Of a stretch of 64,000 nucleotides of DNA, positions 33,555 through 43,249 are shown piece after piece. The DNA comes from CAJBVG01 sp943371425 (lineage in GTDB: Bacteria > Bacteroidota > Bacteroidia > Sphingobacteriales > Sphingobacteriaceae): assembly GCA_943371425.1 (NCBI GenBank), contig CALRUR010000012.1, positions 25,171-89,170 on the forward strand, given 5' to 3'. Positions within the stretch are counted from its first letter, which is position 1; the number at the start of each line of letters is the position of its first letter. A program made the position numbers and the translations under genes. The notes below the pieces were generated by a model. That model saw only the letters and a program-made list of their open reading frames with translations. It searched no databases and was not told the DNA's origin.

Positions 33555-34642
33555 TGCAAGATAATAACAAGTATGCCATTATAATGGCAGGTGGAATAGG
33601 AAGTAGATTCTGGCCAATAAGTAAAACCAATAGACCAAAACAATTTTTGGATATTTTAGGCACCGGTGAAACCTTAATACAACAAACGTATAAACGATTT
33701 CTAAAAATTTGTCCGGCCGAAAATATATACATTGTTACGAACGAATCCTATCGCACGCTTGTAAACGAACAAATACCTGGTTTATCAAATGATCAAATTC
33801 TTGGTGAACCCATTGCTAAAAACACTGCACCATGCATCGCCTACTCTTGTCACAAAATTCATAAAAGTAACCCAAATGCAACTGTGGTAGTAGCACCTTC
33901 CGACCATTTAATTTTAAATGAATCAGAATTTTGCAATCAAATAAATTTAGCACTTTATATTGCTTCCAAAAACGATTACCTCATTACTCTCGGCATTAAA
34001 CCGACAAGGCCAGATACTGGTTATGGATACATTCAATATGTTGATAATAAAAACGAAGAAGGGCATTTTAAAGTAAAAACTTTTACAGAAAAACCTAACT
34101 TAGAATTAGCAAAAACCTTTATTCAAAGTGGTGATTTCCTTTGGAATGCAGGTATTTTTGTATGGAGTACAAAAAGTATTTTAACGGCCTTCGAAAAATT
34201 CTTACCAGACATTAATGATATTTTTGTAGAAGGTAAAATGTATTATAATACTTCACAAGAAAATAATTTTATCGAGCGCTCTTACTCACAATGTAGCAGC
34301 ATTTCTATTGATTATGGCATCATGGAAAAAGCAAATAATGTACATGTGTTTGCAGTAGATTTTGGTTGGTCGGATTTAGGTACTTGGGGCTCTTTATATA
34401 CCGTGTTAGAAAAAGATTATGTAGGCAATGCAGTAGTGTTCCCTAAGAATGTAATAATGTACGATTCTTCGAATTGTATTGTAAATACTTCTCCAGAAAA
34501 GCTAGTGGTTGTAAAAGGTCTAGATGATTTTATTGTGGTAGATTCTGGTGATGTATTATTGATTTGCCCTAAAAACCAGGAGCAAGAAATAAAACAAATT
34601 GTAGCAGATATTAAAATGAAAAAAGGCGAAAAGTATATTTAA
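33554..34642 (+). CDS. manC: Mannose-1-phosphate guanylyltransferase
   Basis: A 362-residue nucleotidyltransferase making GDP-mannose for glycans. The N-terminal signature is IIMAGGIGSRFWPISKTNRPKQFLDI. VVAPSDHLI, FTEKPNLELAKTF and LWNAGIFVWS are the substrate-binding motifs. DFGWSDLGTWGSLY is near the end. It lacks the C-terminal isomerase domain of bifunctional ManC. It overlaps kdsD and ends 3 bp before the convergent kinase gene. Confidence 0.95.
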   Translation: MQDNNKYAIIMAGGIGSRFWPISKTNRPKQFLDILGTGETLIQQTYKRFLKICPAENIYIVTNESYRTLVNEQIPGLSNDQILGEPIAKNTAPCIAYSCHKIHKSNPNATVVVAPSDHLILNESEFCNQINLALYIASKNDYLITLGIKPTRPDTGYGYIQYVDNKNEEGHFKVKTFTEKPNLELAKTFIQSGDFLWNAGIFVWSTKSILTAFEKFLPDINDIFVEGKMYYNTSQENNFIERSYSQCSSISIDYGIMEKANNVHVFAVDFGWSDLGTWGSLYTVLEKDYVGNAVVFPKNVIMYDSSNCIVNTSPEKLVVVKGLDDFIVVDSGDVLLICPKNQEQEIKQIVADIKMKKGEKYI

Positions 34643-34645
34643 TAC

Positions 34646-35677
34646 TTAAGCTTTCTTTAAGGTAAAGGCAAAGGTGGTTCCTACTCCTTTGGTGCTTCTT
34701 ACGTTAATTGTTTGGTCGTGGGCCTCTATTATATGCTTTACAATTGATAAACCTAGGCCTGTGCCTCCTTCGTCTCTAGAGCGGCTTTTATCTACTCTAT
34801 AAAAGCGTTCGAATAAACGTGGTAAATGTTCTTCTTCAATTCCTATTCCATTATCTGTAACCTCCACTAAAATATTTTCATCCATATCATACAAGCCCAC
34901 TAAGGTGTGGCCATCTTCTTTACCGTATTTAATAGAGTTTACAATAAGATTAATTACTACCTGGCGTATTCTGTCTTTATCTGCTTCCACAATAAAAGGC
35001 ATATCACATCCTTCTTTAAAATCTAAAGTGATGTTTTTTTCTGCAGCTCTAAAATCTAAACTGTCGAAAATATCTCGTATTAAATCGTTCACATCAAATA
35101 TTTCCACTTCCATGGTCAAAAAACCAGATTCTAATTGAGAAATTGCTTCCAAATCTTCTACAAGGGAGGCAATTCTATCTGTACTTTTTGCTGCTTTTTT
35201 AAGGAAATGTATGAGTACTTCTTGGTCTTCCCAAGCACCATCAATTAAGGTATTTATATAACCTTGAATATTAAAGATAGGTGTTTTTAATTCGTGCGAA
35301 ACATTGCCCAAAAATTCTTTACGATACTTCTCCATCGTACGTAATTGCTCAATTTCAGAGCTTTTATCTTCTGCCCAATCTCTCACCTCTTTCTCCATTT
35401 CATTAATAGGATCGAGCATGTTAATGTCGCCAATACGAGGATCGAGCTTTCGAACTTTTAAGCTATGTATGTTTTTATATACTAATTTTATTTTTCTGTA
35501 AATAAAAATTTCTATGGAATATCGAAATAGAAAATAGGATGTAATAAATACTACAACTAACAACAAAAGTGTTAGCCATATTTTAAAGAAAATAAAATAA
35601 GCTGCAAGCCCTACTAAAGAAGTTAACAGTAATGAAGTGTATAAAGCAATACTATTAGGTGTAGGGTTTTTATTCAT
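34646..35677 (-). CDS. PhoR-like sensor histidine kinase
   Basis: A 343-residue kinase with two adjacent N-terminal membrane segments (about 9-52), hardly any periplasmic loop, and a linker. The H box is NVSHELKTPIFNIQGYINTL, the N box IVNSIKYGKED, and the catalytic end ERFYRVDKSRSRDEGGTG followed by GLSIVKHI. Lacking a sensor domain outside the membrane, it may read an intramembrane or partner signal, as PhoR-like kinases do. It starts 2 bp after the response regulator gene. Confidence 0.93.
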   Translation of the reverse strand: MNKNPTPNSIALYTSLLLTSLVGLAAYFIFFKIWLTLLLLVVVFITSYFLFRYSIEIFIYRKIKLVYKNIHSLKVRKLDPRIGDINMLDPINEMEKEVRDWAEDKSSEIEQLRTMEKYRKEFLGNVSHELKTPIFNIQGYINTLIDGAWEDQEVLIHFLKKAAKSTDRIASLVEDLEAISQLESGFLTMEVEIFDVNDLIRDIFDSLDFRAAEKNITLDFKEGCDMPFIVEADKDRIRQVVINLIVNSIKYGKEDGHTLVGLYDMDENILVEVTDNGIGIEEEHLPRLFERFYRVDKSRSRDEGGTGLGLSIVKHIIEAHDQTINVRSTKGVGTTFAFTLKKA

Positions 35678-35679
35678 TT

Positions 35680-36366
35680 TTATATCTCAAATTTGTAGCC
35701 TACCCCTTTTACAGTCGCTACATAATCATCGCCTAATTTCTCTCTAAGCTTACGAATATGTACGTCTATTGTACGGTTAGTTACTACTACAGAATCTTCC
35801 CAAATATTATTTAAGATTACTTCTCTCGTAAAAACTTTACCAGGTTTAGATGCTAACAAATATAAGAGTTCAAATTCTTTTTTAGCAAGTACTACTTTCT
35901 GACCTCTTTGAAATACTAAATAAGCTTCTCTATCAATTACTAAATCTCCAATTTCCAATTTATTCTCTACTTCTGTTTCGGCCATTGTATTTCTACGAAG
36001 GATGGCGTTTATTCTAGAAATTAAAGCTCTTGGCTTAATTGGTTTAGCAATATAATCGTCGGCTCCTACATTAAACCCTGAGATTTCAGAGTATTCTTCG
36101 CTACGAGCCGTTAGAAATACCATAAAAGTTGTTTTAAACTCTGGCATAGCACGTAACTGTCGGCAGGCTTCTATACCATCAAGCTTAGGCATCATTATAT
36201 CCAAAATAATTAAATCTGGATGATGCTTCTTCGCTTGTTGTATGGCTTCTAAACCATTAGAAGCGGTATAAACTTGATATCCTTCTTTTTTTAAATTGTA
36301 TTCTATCAGCTCTAAAATGTCTGGTTCGTCGTCTACAATTAGGATTTTTTGCTTGTTAGTACTCAT
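35680..36366 (-). CDS. PhoB-like response regulator
   Basis: A 228-residue OmpR/PhoB-family regulator. The receiver Asp is in LIILDIMMPKLDG (about residue 56), the Lys in IAKPIKP, and the DNA-binding wing ends VKGVGYKFEI with NRTIDVHIRKLREKLG before it. It is first in an operon with the kinase. A phosphate role is common for this pair in Bacteroidota, but nothing phosphate-related lies next to it here. Confidence 0.93.
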   Translation of the reverse strand: MSTNKQKILIVDDEPDILELIEYNLKKEGYQVYTASNGLEAIQQAKKHHPDLIILDIMMPKLDGIEACRQLRAMPEFKTTFMVFLTARSEEYSEISGFNVGADDYIAKPIKPRALISRINAILRRNTMAETEVENKLEIGDLVIDREAYLVFQRGQKVVLAKKEFELLYLLASKPGKVFTREVILNNIWEDSVVVTNRTIDVHIRKLREKLGDDYVATVKGVGYKFEI

Positions 36367-36469
36367 GTGAATTATTTGTATCGAAATTAGCTCAACAATA
36401 AGACCAATGAGTTAAAGATATGTTAAATAATTGTTAAATAGTTCATGATATCTTAAAATTAACAATGCA

Positions 36470-37576
36470 CTAATTAAACAATTTCTTTAAGAATTGAGCA
36501 AGTTCCTCCCCTCTAAGGTTTTTAGCCAATATCTTACCATCTTTATCCAATAAAAAGGTTGCAGGAATAGATTCTACCTTATAAGTAGCCGCTGCAGCCG
36601 ATTGCCAAAACTTCAAATCAGAAACATGCGTCCATGTTAATTGGTCTTGCATAATTGCCTTAGTCCAATCGTCCATGTTTTTATCTAACGACACTCCATA
36701 AATTTCAAATCCTTTGGCATTGTACTCTTTATATAACTTCACATTATTCGGGTTTTCTTGGCGGCATGGTCCGCACCAGGATGCCCAAAAATCTAACAAT
36801 ACTACCTTACCTCTCAACGAACTTAGCTTTATTTCTTTACCACTTGGGTCGTTTAAAGCAATTTCTGGTGCAACATTTCCAACCGCTAAATTTGCAAAAG
36901 CAGCAAATTTATCTGCATATTCTTTAGTGTAATCAGAAGCATCAATGTTAGCTTTGTGTTTATCAACAATCGATTTTATGAATTCATAATTTTCGTCGAT
37001 ATTTAAATACGAAACCGCATAAAAATCGATGATTGCATCGTTATTAGCATTAGATGTGTAGGCTTTTATAGCCTCAACTTGTTTATCCATCACACCCTCA
37101 TAACGTTTTTCTAAATCTGCAACTTTAGCCTCTGCTCCTTCTTGTTCTTGTATTGCTGCATATTCATTTTGCAATGCCTCTACTTCTTTATAAGTATCGT
37201 ACAAAATTTTATTGATGGCTTTAACTTTTAAAGATGCTTCAGAACCTTTTACTTCGTACTCATCCATACGCATCTTAGCATCAATGTTTACCTCTACTTT
37301 AGAGGTATTATCCAACACTAAATCCAATGCACGTACATTTGCGAAATTTAACCTGTAAACACCAGGTTTTTCTGCTGTTCCCACAAATTTAAACTTACCA
37401 TTAGCACCTATCTGAAACGAATCAATCATGATCGCCTGACCCGTAATTTTCTCTAAATAAACAGTTTTATTTTCTGCTCCCGCTATGGTTCCTTCTATTT
37501 CAAAACCTGTATTGGTGCTACATGCTGCAAGTGTAACTGCAAACAAAGCACATACGTATGTTATTATTCTATTCAT
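36470..37576 (-). CDS. TlpA-like thioredoxin-fold lipoprotein with DUF4369
   Basis: A 368-residue lipoprotein; lipobox LAAC with Cys19. The DUF4369 domain (about 25-110) is followed by helices (about 125-215) and a TlpA/ResA-like thioredoxin domain (about 235-368) with the redox motif WASWCGPCRQEN and the cis-Pro in VESIPATFLLD. It probably reduces disulfides in the envelope. An electron donor of the DsbD/CcdA type is not in the window. The gene-free gap to gatB holds a heptamer array. Confidence 0.92.
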   Translation of the reverse strand: MNRIITYVCALFAVTLAACSTNTGFEIEGTIAGAENKTVYLEKITGQAIMIDSFQIGANGKFKFVGTAEKPGVYRLNFANVRALDLVLDNTSKVEVNIDAKMRMDEYEVKGSEASLKVKAINKILYDTYKEVEALQNEYAAIQEQEGAEAKVADLEKRYEGVMDKQVEAIKAYTSNANNDAIIDFYAVSYLNIDENYEFIKSIVDKHKANIDASDYTKEYADKFAAFANLAVGNVAPEIALNDPSGKEIKLSSLRGKVVLLDFWASWCGPCRQENPNNVKLYKEYNAKGFEIYGVSLDKNMDDWTKAIMQDQLTWTHVSDLKFWQSAAAATYKVESIPATFLLDKDGKILAKNLRGEELAQFLKKLFN

Positions 37577-37587
37577 GGTTTTTTGAT

Positions 37588-37728
37588 TCTAGTATTGAGT
37601 ATCGAGTATTAAGTATCGAGTATTGAGTATGGCAAAGCATCACTATTTTTCCAATTCTGCACTTTTCTTTTTTCTATTTTCTTTTTTCTATTTTCTAACG
37701 ACTAGTGACTAGTCTCTAGTATCTAGTA
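37588..37728. repeat. GTATTGA and CTAGTGA heptamer arrays between tlpA-like gene and gatB
   Basis: Six units in 7-bp register (GTATTGA, GTATCGA, GTATTAA, GTATCGA, GTATTGA, GTATGGC) lie near 37590-37631. Pyrimidine-rich CTTTTTTCTATTTT repeats and a CTAACGA/CTAGTGA block (about 37696-37728) follow. The second block overlaps the end of gatB, so that LDTRD and the stop of GatB come from it. Confidence 0.78.
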
Positions 37729-39172
37729 TTTCCATTAACAATTTGTTTGCTTCCTTAGGATCCAATTTGCCTTTCGCTAATTTCATTACTTCCCCCATAA
37801 ATAAACCCAACAATCCTTTTTTACCGGATTTGTATTCGGCTACTTTTTCTGGGTAAGCTTGTATTACTTGGTGTATAAAGGCCATTACCTCTTCATTAGA
37901 ATTACTAATAATAAGGTTCATTTCTGTAGCCAAGTCAATTGCCTTTTTATCAGTGTTTATTAGCATTGCAGGAAATAACTGTTGATTGGCAAGGGTAATG
38001 TTTATTTTCCCTTCATCAATTAAGGTAATTAATTCTGCTATTTGAGCAGGTGTTAAAGGAAATTGTGCAATTTCTATCGCTTGCTCATTCAAATAAGATT
38101 TAATAGCTCCCATCAACCAATTGGCTGCCGCTTTGTAATTCTTCGTATTATTAGTAAGTGCTAAATAATACAAGGCCATTTCTTTTTGCTCTAAAATGAT
38201 ATGAGCATCGTACTCAGATAAATTAAACTCGGACGTAAATTTCAAGAACAACTCATCGGGTAAAGCTGGCATAGTAGTTTGTACATCCTTAATGTATTCA
38301 TTAGTTAATACAACTGGTGGTAAATCTGGTTCCGGGAAATAACGATAATCGTTAGCCATCTCTTTAGATCTTAGAACCGAAGTGGTGCCAGAAACCGCAT
38401 CGTAATTTAAGGTATTCTGATCGATGTGTCCGCCCGCCTCTATTACATCTATTTGGCGTTTCACTTCAAATTCTATCGCTCTTTGTACATTACGAATAGA
38501 ATTTAAGTTCTTAACTTCACAACGGTTTCCAAAGGTCGTTTCGCCTTTTTTACGTACAGAAATATTGGCATCGCAACGCATACTGCCTTCTTCCATGTTA
38601 CCATCGCAAATCTCTAAATACCTTACCAATTTACGTACTTCGGTTAAGTAAGCACCTGCTTCCTCTGCCGAACGAATATCGGGTTCCGAAACTATTTCAA
38701 TTAATGGAACACCAGCACGGTTTAAGTCAATGAGTGAATCGTAAATATCTTGGTCGTGAATACTTTTTCCGGCATCCTCTTCCATGTGTATACGCGTAAT
38801 TCCAATTCTTTTTATCGATCCATCTTTTAGTTTAACATCTAAATGGCCTTTAAAGCAAATAGGCGTAGTATCTTGAGTAATTTGATATCCCTTAGGTAAA
38901 TCGGCATAAAAATAATTTTTACGAGCGTATTCATTCTCCAAACGAATTTCGCAATTAGTAGCTAATCCCATTTTAACGGCAAAGTTTATTACTCGCTCGT
39001 TAACTTTAGGTAATGTACCCGGGTGACCAAGGGTAATGGCACTAATATTTGTATTAGGATCGTCGCCAAAGCCTGCAGAATCTGCTGCATATGCTTTGCT
39101 AAGTGTTGATAATTGTGCGTGTATCTCTAAACCAACAACCGTTTCGTATTGATCGTAAATTGTATTTGACAT
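37709..39172 (-). CDS. gatB: Asp-tRNA(Asn)/Glu-tRNA(Gln) amidotransferase subunit B
   Basis: A 487-residue subunit of the GatCAB complex that converts misacylated Glu-tRNA(Gln). It has VVGLEIHAQLSTLSKAY at the start, AYARKNYFYADLPKGYQITQ-like signatures (about 82-104), MRCDANISVRKKG and NLNSIRNVQRAIEFE, then the YqeY-like tail domain (about 335-487, ending LLMEILDTRD). A TACCTTTG box 4 nt before the ATG predicts a leaderless mRNA. GatA and GatC are not in the window. The last five residues are encoded by a heptamer array. Confidence 0.96.
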   Translation of the reverse strand: MSNTIYDQYETVVGLEIHAQLSTLSKAYAADSAGFGDDPNTNISAITLGHPGTLPKVNERVINFAVKMGLATNCEIRLENEYARKNYFYADLPKGYQITQDTTPICFKGHLDVKLKDGSIKRIGITRIHMEEDAGKSIHDQDIYDSLIDLNRAGVPLIEIVSEPDIRSAEEAGAYLTEVRKLVRYLEICDGNMEEGSMRCDANISVRKKGETTFGNRCEVKNLNSIRNVQRAIEFEVKRQIDVIEAGGHIDQNTLNYDAVSGTTSVLRSKEMANDYRYFPEPDLPPVVLTNEYIKDVQTTMPALPDELFLKFTSEFNLSEYDAHIILEQKEMALYYLALTNNTKNYKAAANWLMGAIKSYLNEQAIEIAQFPLTPAQIAELITLIDEGKINITLANQQLFPAMLINTDKKAIDLATEMNLIISNSNEEVMAFIHQVIQAYPEKVAEYKSGKKGLLGLFMGEVMKLAKGKLDPKEANKLLMEILDTRD

Positions 39173-39176
39173 ATTA

Positions 39177-39184
39177 CAAAGGTA
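39177..39184 (-). promoter_or_regulatory. gatB -7 box TACCTTTG
   Basis: An exact minus-strand box; the 4-nt gap to the ATG has the same sequence (TAAT) as the gap before rnpB. Predicts transcription starting at the start codon. Confidence 0.7.
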
Positions 39185-39196
39185 TTAAATTGGGGG

Positions 39197-40477
39197 TTAT
39201 TTCTGTACCCATTCTGCTAATTCTGAAGATAATATACGGTATTGGGCATTCCATTCTTTTCGTTTCTTATTTCCAGCTAACTCGTATCGTAAACATTTCA
39301 ACAAGTAAAAAAATCTTTTTCTATAATAATAACTCACTATTCCACAAACAGCCATTACAAAAACCCCTATCACTACAGATATAAAACTCACGTATAAACT
39401 TAATAGTATAATGTAAAATATATAACTAAAAAGAAATAAAAATGTTGACATGGCAAAGTGTGTACCATTAATAAAACATACATCTTTAAATAGTTTCCTA
39501 GTTAATTTTTGAGGGATAAAAAACTGAAAATAATTGAATACAAATCCTATTATAAAAAATGGAAACAAAGCAATTACATCTATAAATGGCACTATTAATT
39601 TCAACCAACGTTTTGCCCTTGGTACACTTTTTAATTGCTCTACAATGTTTAAATCAACTCCATTTTTTATTAAATAATTATTGAAATCATAAATAGCAGA
39701 GCTTACCGCTTTTTTCAATTCTGCATCAGATTTGTTAATTAGCTTTGCAGTCGTTTTCCAAGCCTCTAAATCGTCGATCGTATTTTTACGCGTAACTAAA
39801 TGTTCGAATAAATACTCATCTTCTGTATGGTTCACCACAGGCAAAACTTTATGCAAATCTTGCTCTACATCGTTTATAATTTCATTTAAGGCTTTGTTAT
39901 TATTTTGTTGATAGGTGTTAAAATATGGTTGCAAACTGAATGGATCCGAGGCTTCCAAGAAAATTCTACCGCCAGAACTTGTTATTTTTTCTTGTGTAAT
40001 GCCTAGTGCTACCATTTCTACACCCAACTTATAATCCGAACGCTCTTCTGCCATCATGGCAATTTTTGCAGCTCCTTTATGCAGCTTCCTCAGTTTACGC
40101 TCTGCTTCACAATTGGCTTCCGGAAAAATAATAATCGCTCCGTTGTTTTTTAAAATATCATAACAACGATCGAAAGTCTCCGAATTTTTTTCGAGGTTAT
40201 TAAAGCCATCCCTAATTCTATAAATAGGTATTAAATTAATTTTGGCTAATAAATTGGCTACCCATTTTTTCTTAAATACATCTGCTCGCACTAATACATG
40301 GAACCTACGGCGAGAAAATATCATAATTAATATTCCATCTAAATGCGCAGATGCATGGTTTGAACACACCACCAATGGCTTGTTAGTTCTTAACTTTTCG
40401 AAGCTTTTTATATGATGCTTAGAAAAGAAAAACTCTGCCCCTAACCTTAATAAATATTTCCCAAATGCGTAAACCAT
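39197..40477 (-). CDS. Membrane phospholipid/glycerol acyltransferase (PlsC family)
   Basis: A 426-residue protein with a PlsC-type domain in the first half. The catalytic motif is NHASAHLDG (H-x5-D, the variant seen in Bacteroidota members). It is followed by PIYRIRDGFNN and FPEANCEAERKLRKLHKGAA (FPEG-like, with Ala in place of Gly). The second half has three or four hydrophobic segments (about 285-400), unlike short PlsC proteins. It probably acylates lysophospholipid or another glycerol lipid. It overlaps the alaS stop by 1 bp and is likely co-transcribed. Confidence 0.88.
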   Translation of the reverse strand: MVYAFGKYLLRLGAEFFFSKHHIKSFEKLRTNKPLVVCSNHASAHLDGILIMIFSRRRFHVLVRADVFKKKWVANLLAKINLIPIYRIRDGFNNLEKNSETFDRCYDILKNNGAIIIFPEANCEAERKLRKLHKGAAKIAMMAEERSDYKLGVEMVALGITQEKITSSGGRIFLEASDPFSLQPYFNTYQQNNNKALNEIINDVEQDLHKVLPVVNHTEDEYLFEHLVTRKNTIDDLEAWKTTAKLINKSDAELKKAVSSAIYDFNNYLIKNGVDLNIVEQLKSVPRAKRWLKLIVPFIDVIALFPFFIIGFVFNYFQFFIPQKLTRKLFKDVCFINGTHFAMSTFLFLFSYIFYIILLSLYVSFISVVIGVFVMAVCGIVSYYYRKRFFYLLKCLRYELAGNKKRKEWNAQYRILSSELAEWVQK

Positions 40478-43095
40478 TAGTTAATGTATTCCTTTGCTTT
40501 AGCAATAGCGCTAATTATTCCATTCACATTTTTTCCTCCTGCGGTAGCAAAAAAGGCTTGTCCTCCACCACCCCCTTGTATCTCTTTTCCTAATTCGCGA
40601 ATTATGTTTGAAGCATTCAAACTTTTTTCTTTCATCAATTCTTCAGAAATTATGAGAGCTAAATGTGGTTTAGCATCTATCTCTGCGCCCAATAAAATAA
40701 AGGTGTTTGGCAATTCTTCACGCAATTCAAACAACATGTTTTTTATCAAATCTACATCTTGTAAATCTATTTTTTCGGCAATAAAATTCACACCGTTTAA
40801 TTGCTCTACTTTACTTTTAAGCTCTCCTTTTATGGTTGTCGCTTTTTCCTGCAAAAACTTTTCTATTATTTTTTTTGATTTCTGATGCTCTTCAATTAAT
40901 TGCTCTAATGTTTTTTGAATATCAACAGGATTTTTAAGCATTTCTTTCAAACTTTCTAATATTCTAGATTGCTCATTTAAAAAGCTCAATGCCTTTGTAG
41001 AAGTAATGGCTTCAATTCTTCGAACACCTGCAGATACAGCAGATTCGGAGCTAATTCTGAACAAGGCAATATCTGCCGTGTTTTTAACATGCGTACCTCC
41101 ACATAGTTCTTTAGAGAACGAATCGTCGAAAGTGATTACACGTACAAAATCGCCATATTTTTCACCAAACAAAGCTGTAACGCCAGAGTTTAAGGCTTCT
41201 TGATAAGGTACATTTCGTTGCTCTTTTAAAGCAATTTGTGCAGCTATTTTTTCATTCACAATTTTCTCTACTTTTTCAATTTCCTCTTCCGTCATTTTTG
41301 CAAAATGAGAAAAGTCGAATCTCAAATGTTCTTCATTTACTAAAGATCCTTTTTGGTTTACGTGTGCCCCTAAAACTTCTTTTAAAGCTGCATGCATTAA
41401 ATGTGTTGCCGAGTGGTTTTTAGTAGTATCTGCTCTTTTAGTAACATCAATTTTAGCTATAAACTTTGCATTCAATTCTGATGGTAGCTTTTCGCAAATA
41501 TGTATTGTTTGGTTATTCTCTTTTTTAGTATCAATAATTTTAACTAAATCTTTGGCGTTGCTAGTATTTACTAGTGTTCCCTTATCACCAACTTGTCCGC
41601 CACTCTCCGCATAAAAAGGAGTAGTATTTAATACTAACTGAAAAAGTTCTTTCCCTTTAGCCGTAACTTTACGGTATTTTATTATTTCCGATTCCGTTTC
41701 CACTTCATCATATCCCACAAAATTCGACTCTTCAGTATTTTGCAACATCACCCAATCATCAGTATCTACTAGTGTTGCAGCTCTCGAACGAACTTTCTGT
41801 TCTTCTAAAGCTTTGTTAAATCCATCAATATCTACTTTACATCCTTTTTCCGATGCCATTAATTGAGTTAAATCTATCGGAAAACCAAAGGTGTCGAACA
41901 GCTCAAATGCAAAAGCACCATCAATTGTATTATTACTTACTTGGTACTTCTCAAAACGCTGTATACCCGAAGCTAAAGTTCTTAAGAAAGAAGATTCTTC
42001 TTCCATAATTACTTTTTTAATAAACTCTTTTTGCTCTACAATCTCGGTAAACACACCTGCAAATTGCTCTGCTAAAATATCGGTAAGTTTATATAAAAAG
42101 GGTTCTTTAATGTCTAAGAATGTGTAAGCATATCGAACTGCACGGCGTAAAATTCTACGAATTACATAACCAGCTTTTACGTTAGAAGGCAATTGACCGT
42201 CGCCAATACAAAATGCAATGGCTCTAATATGATCGGACATTACGCGCATCGCAATATCTGTTTTTTCATCCTTACCATAAGGAATACCACAAGCTTTAGA
42301 AATGTATTGAATTAAAGGTTGAAAAATATCGGTGTCGTAATTAGATTGTTTATTCTGTATTACTCGAACCAATCGCTCAAATCCCATTCCTGTATCCACG
42401 TGTTTAGCCGGTAAGGGTTGCAATGAACCATCTTTCATACGACTGTATTGCATAAACACATTATTCCAAATTTCTATTACTTGCGGGTGATCTTTATTTA
42501 CTAGGGTTGCGCCGTCAACTAATTTCCGCTCCTCCTCTGTTCTGCAATCCATGTGTATTTCCGAACATGGTCCACAAGGGCCCGTATCTCCCATCTCCCA
42601 GAAATTGTCCTTCTTATTGCCCATTAAAATTCTACTCCCCGGTACTAACTTTTTCCACTCATTTAAGGCTATAGTAGAAGGCGGGATCCCATCTTTTTCA
42701 TCGCCTTCAAAAACAGTCACGTACAATCTATCTTTATCAAGTTTATACACTTCCGTAAGTAATTCCCAACTCCAATTAATGGCTTCGTGTTTAAAATAAT
42801 CGCCAAACGACCAATTTCCAAGCATTTCAAACATGGTATGGTGGTAGGTATCAATCCCTACTTCCTCTAAATCGTTGTGTTTACCAGAAACTCGTAAACA
42901 TTTTTGAGTATCGGCAATACGTGGGTATTTAACTGGGCTGTTTCCTAAAAAAATATCTTTAAAAGGAGCCATACCAGAGTTAATAAACATCAACGTTGGG
43001 TCGTTTTGCACAACCATTGGAGCCGATGGTACTATTTTATGTTGTTTTGATTCGAAAAAATCTAAAAAAGCTTGACGTATTTCTCTTGAATTCAT
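40477..43095 (-). CDS. alaS: Alanyl-tRNA synthetase
   Basis: An 872-residue class II synthetase from ATG 43093-43095 (MNSREIRQAFLDFFES), the normal AlaRS beginning; an upstream in-frame start would add 19 residues before it. The catalytic core has MFINSGMAPFKDIFLG, FEMLGNWSFGDYFK and MGDTGPCGPCSEIH. The editing domain has HSATHLMHAAL and the CGGTHV zinc site. The DHHA1-type C-terminus has GGGGGQAFFATAGG. A TATTTTTG box 6 nt upstream supports the chosen start and a near-leaderless mRNA. Confidence 0.97.
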   Translation of the reverse strand: MNSREIRQAFLDFFESKQHKIVPSAPMVVQNDPTLMFINSGMAPFKDIFLGNSPVKYPRIADTQKCLRVSGKHNDLEEVGIDTYHHTMFEMLGNWSFGDYFKHEAINWSWELLTEVYKLDKDRLYVTVFEGDEKDGIPPSTIALNEWKKLVPGSRILMGNKKDNFWEMGDTGPCGPCSEIHMDCRTEEERKLVDGATLVNKDHPQVIEIWNNVFMQYSRMKDGSLQPLPAKHVDTGMGFERLVRVIQNKQSNYDTDIFQPLIQYISKACGIPYGKDEKTDIAMRVMSDHIRAIAFCIGDGQLPSNVKAGYVIRRILRRAVRYAYTFLDIKEPFLYKLTDILAEQFAGVFTEIVEQKEFIKKVIMEEESSFLRTLASGIQRFEKYQVSNNTIDGAFAFELFDTFGFPIDLTQLMASEKGCKVDIDGFNKALEEQKVRSRAATLVDTDDWVMLQNTEESNFVGYDEVETESEIIKYRKVTAKGKELFQLVLNTTPFYAESGGQVGDKGTLVNTSNAKDLVKIIDTKKENNQTIHICEKLPSELNAKFIAKIDVTKRADTTKNHSATHLMHAALKEVLGAHVNQKGSLVNEEHLRFDFSHFAKMTEEEIEKVEKIVNEKIAAQIALKEQRNVPYQEALNSGVTALFGEKYGDFVRVITFDDSFSKELCGGTHVKNTADIALFRISSESAVSAGVRRIEAITSTKALSFLNEQSRILESLKEMLKNPVDIQKTLEQLIEEHQKSKKIIEKFLQEKATTIKGELKSKVEQLNGVNFIAEKIDLQDVDLIKNMLFELREELPNTFILLGAEIDAKPHLALIISEELMKEKSLNASNIIRELGKEIQGGGGGQAFFATAGGKNVNGIISAIAKAKEYIN

Positions 43096-43101
43096 AGCTG
43101 G

Positions 43102-43109
43102 CAAAAATA
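43102..43109 (-). promoter_or_regulatory. alaS -7 box TATTTTTG
   Basis: An exact minus-strand box ending 6 nt before the chosen ATG. It lies inside the longer frame, which argues against the upstream start. Confidence 0.6.
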
Positions 43110-43214
43110 ATCTTTTGAATCGTAAAATATAAATAGAATAAGGCTTTTCCAAAGCTAATCTTCCACACTATAATATTGCGGATTACCCTCATATACAGTA
43201 CATTTGCTACAATG

Positions 43215-43245
43215 TTGGGCAACATGTTCATTTTTTGTACCTTTG
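43215..43245 (+). promoter_or_regulatory. Promoter of the M23 peptidase gene
   Basis: TTG (43215-43217), a 20-bp spacer and TACCTTTG (43238-43245) form a complete Bacteroidota promoter. The box ends 4 nt before the ATG at 43250, so the mRNA should be leaderless. The 20-bp spacing equals that of the ArsR operon promoter. Confidence 0.78.
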
Positions 43246-43249
43246 GGCG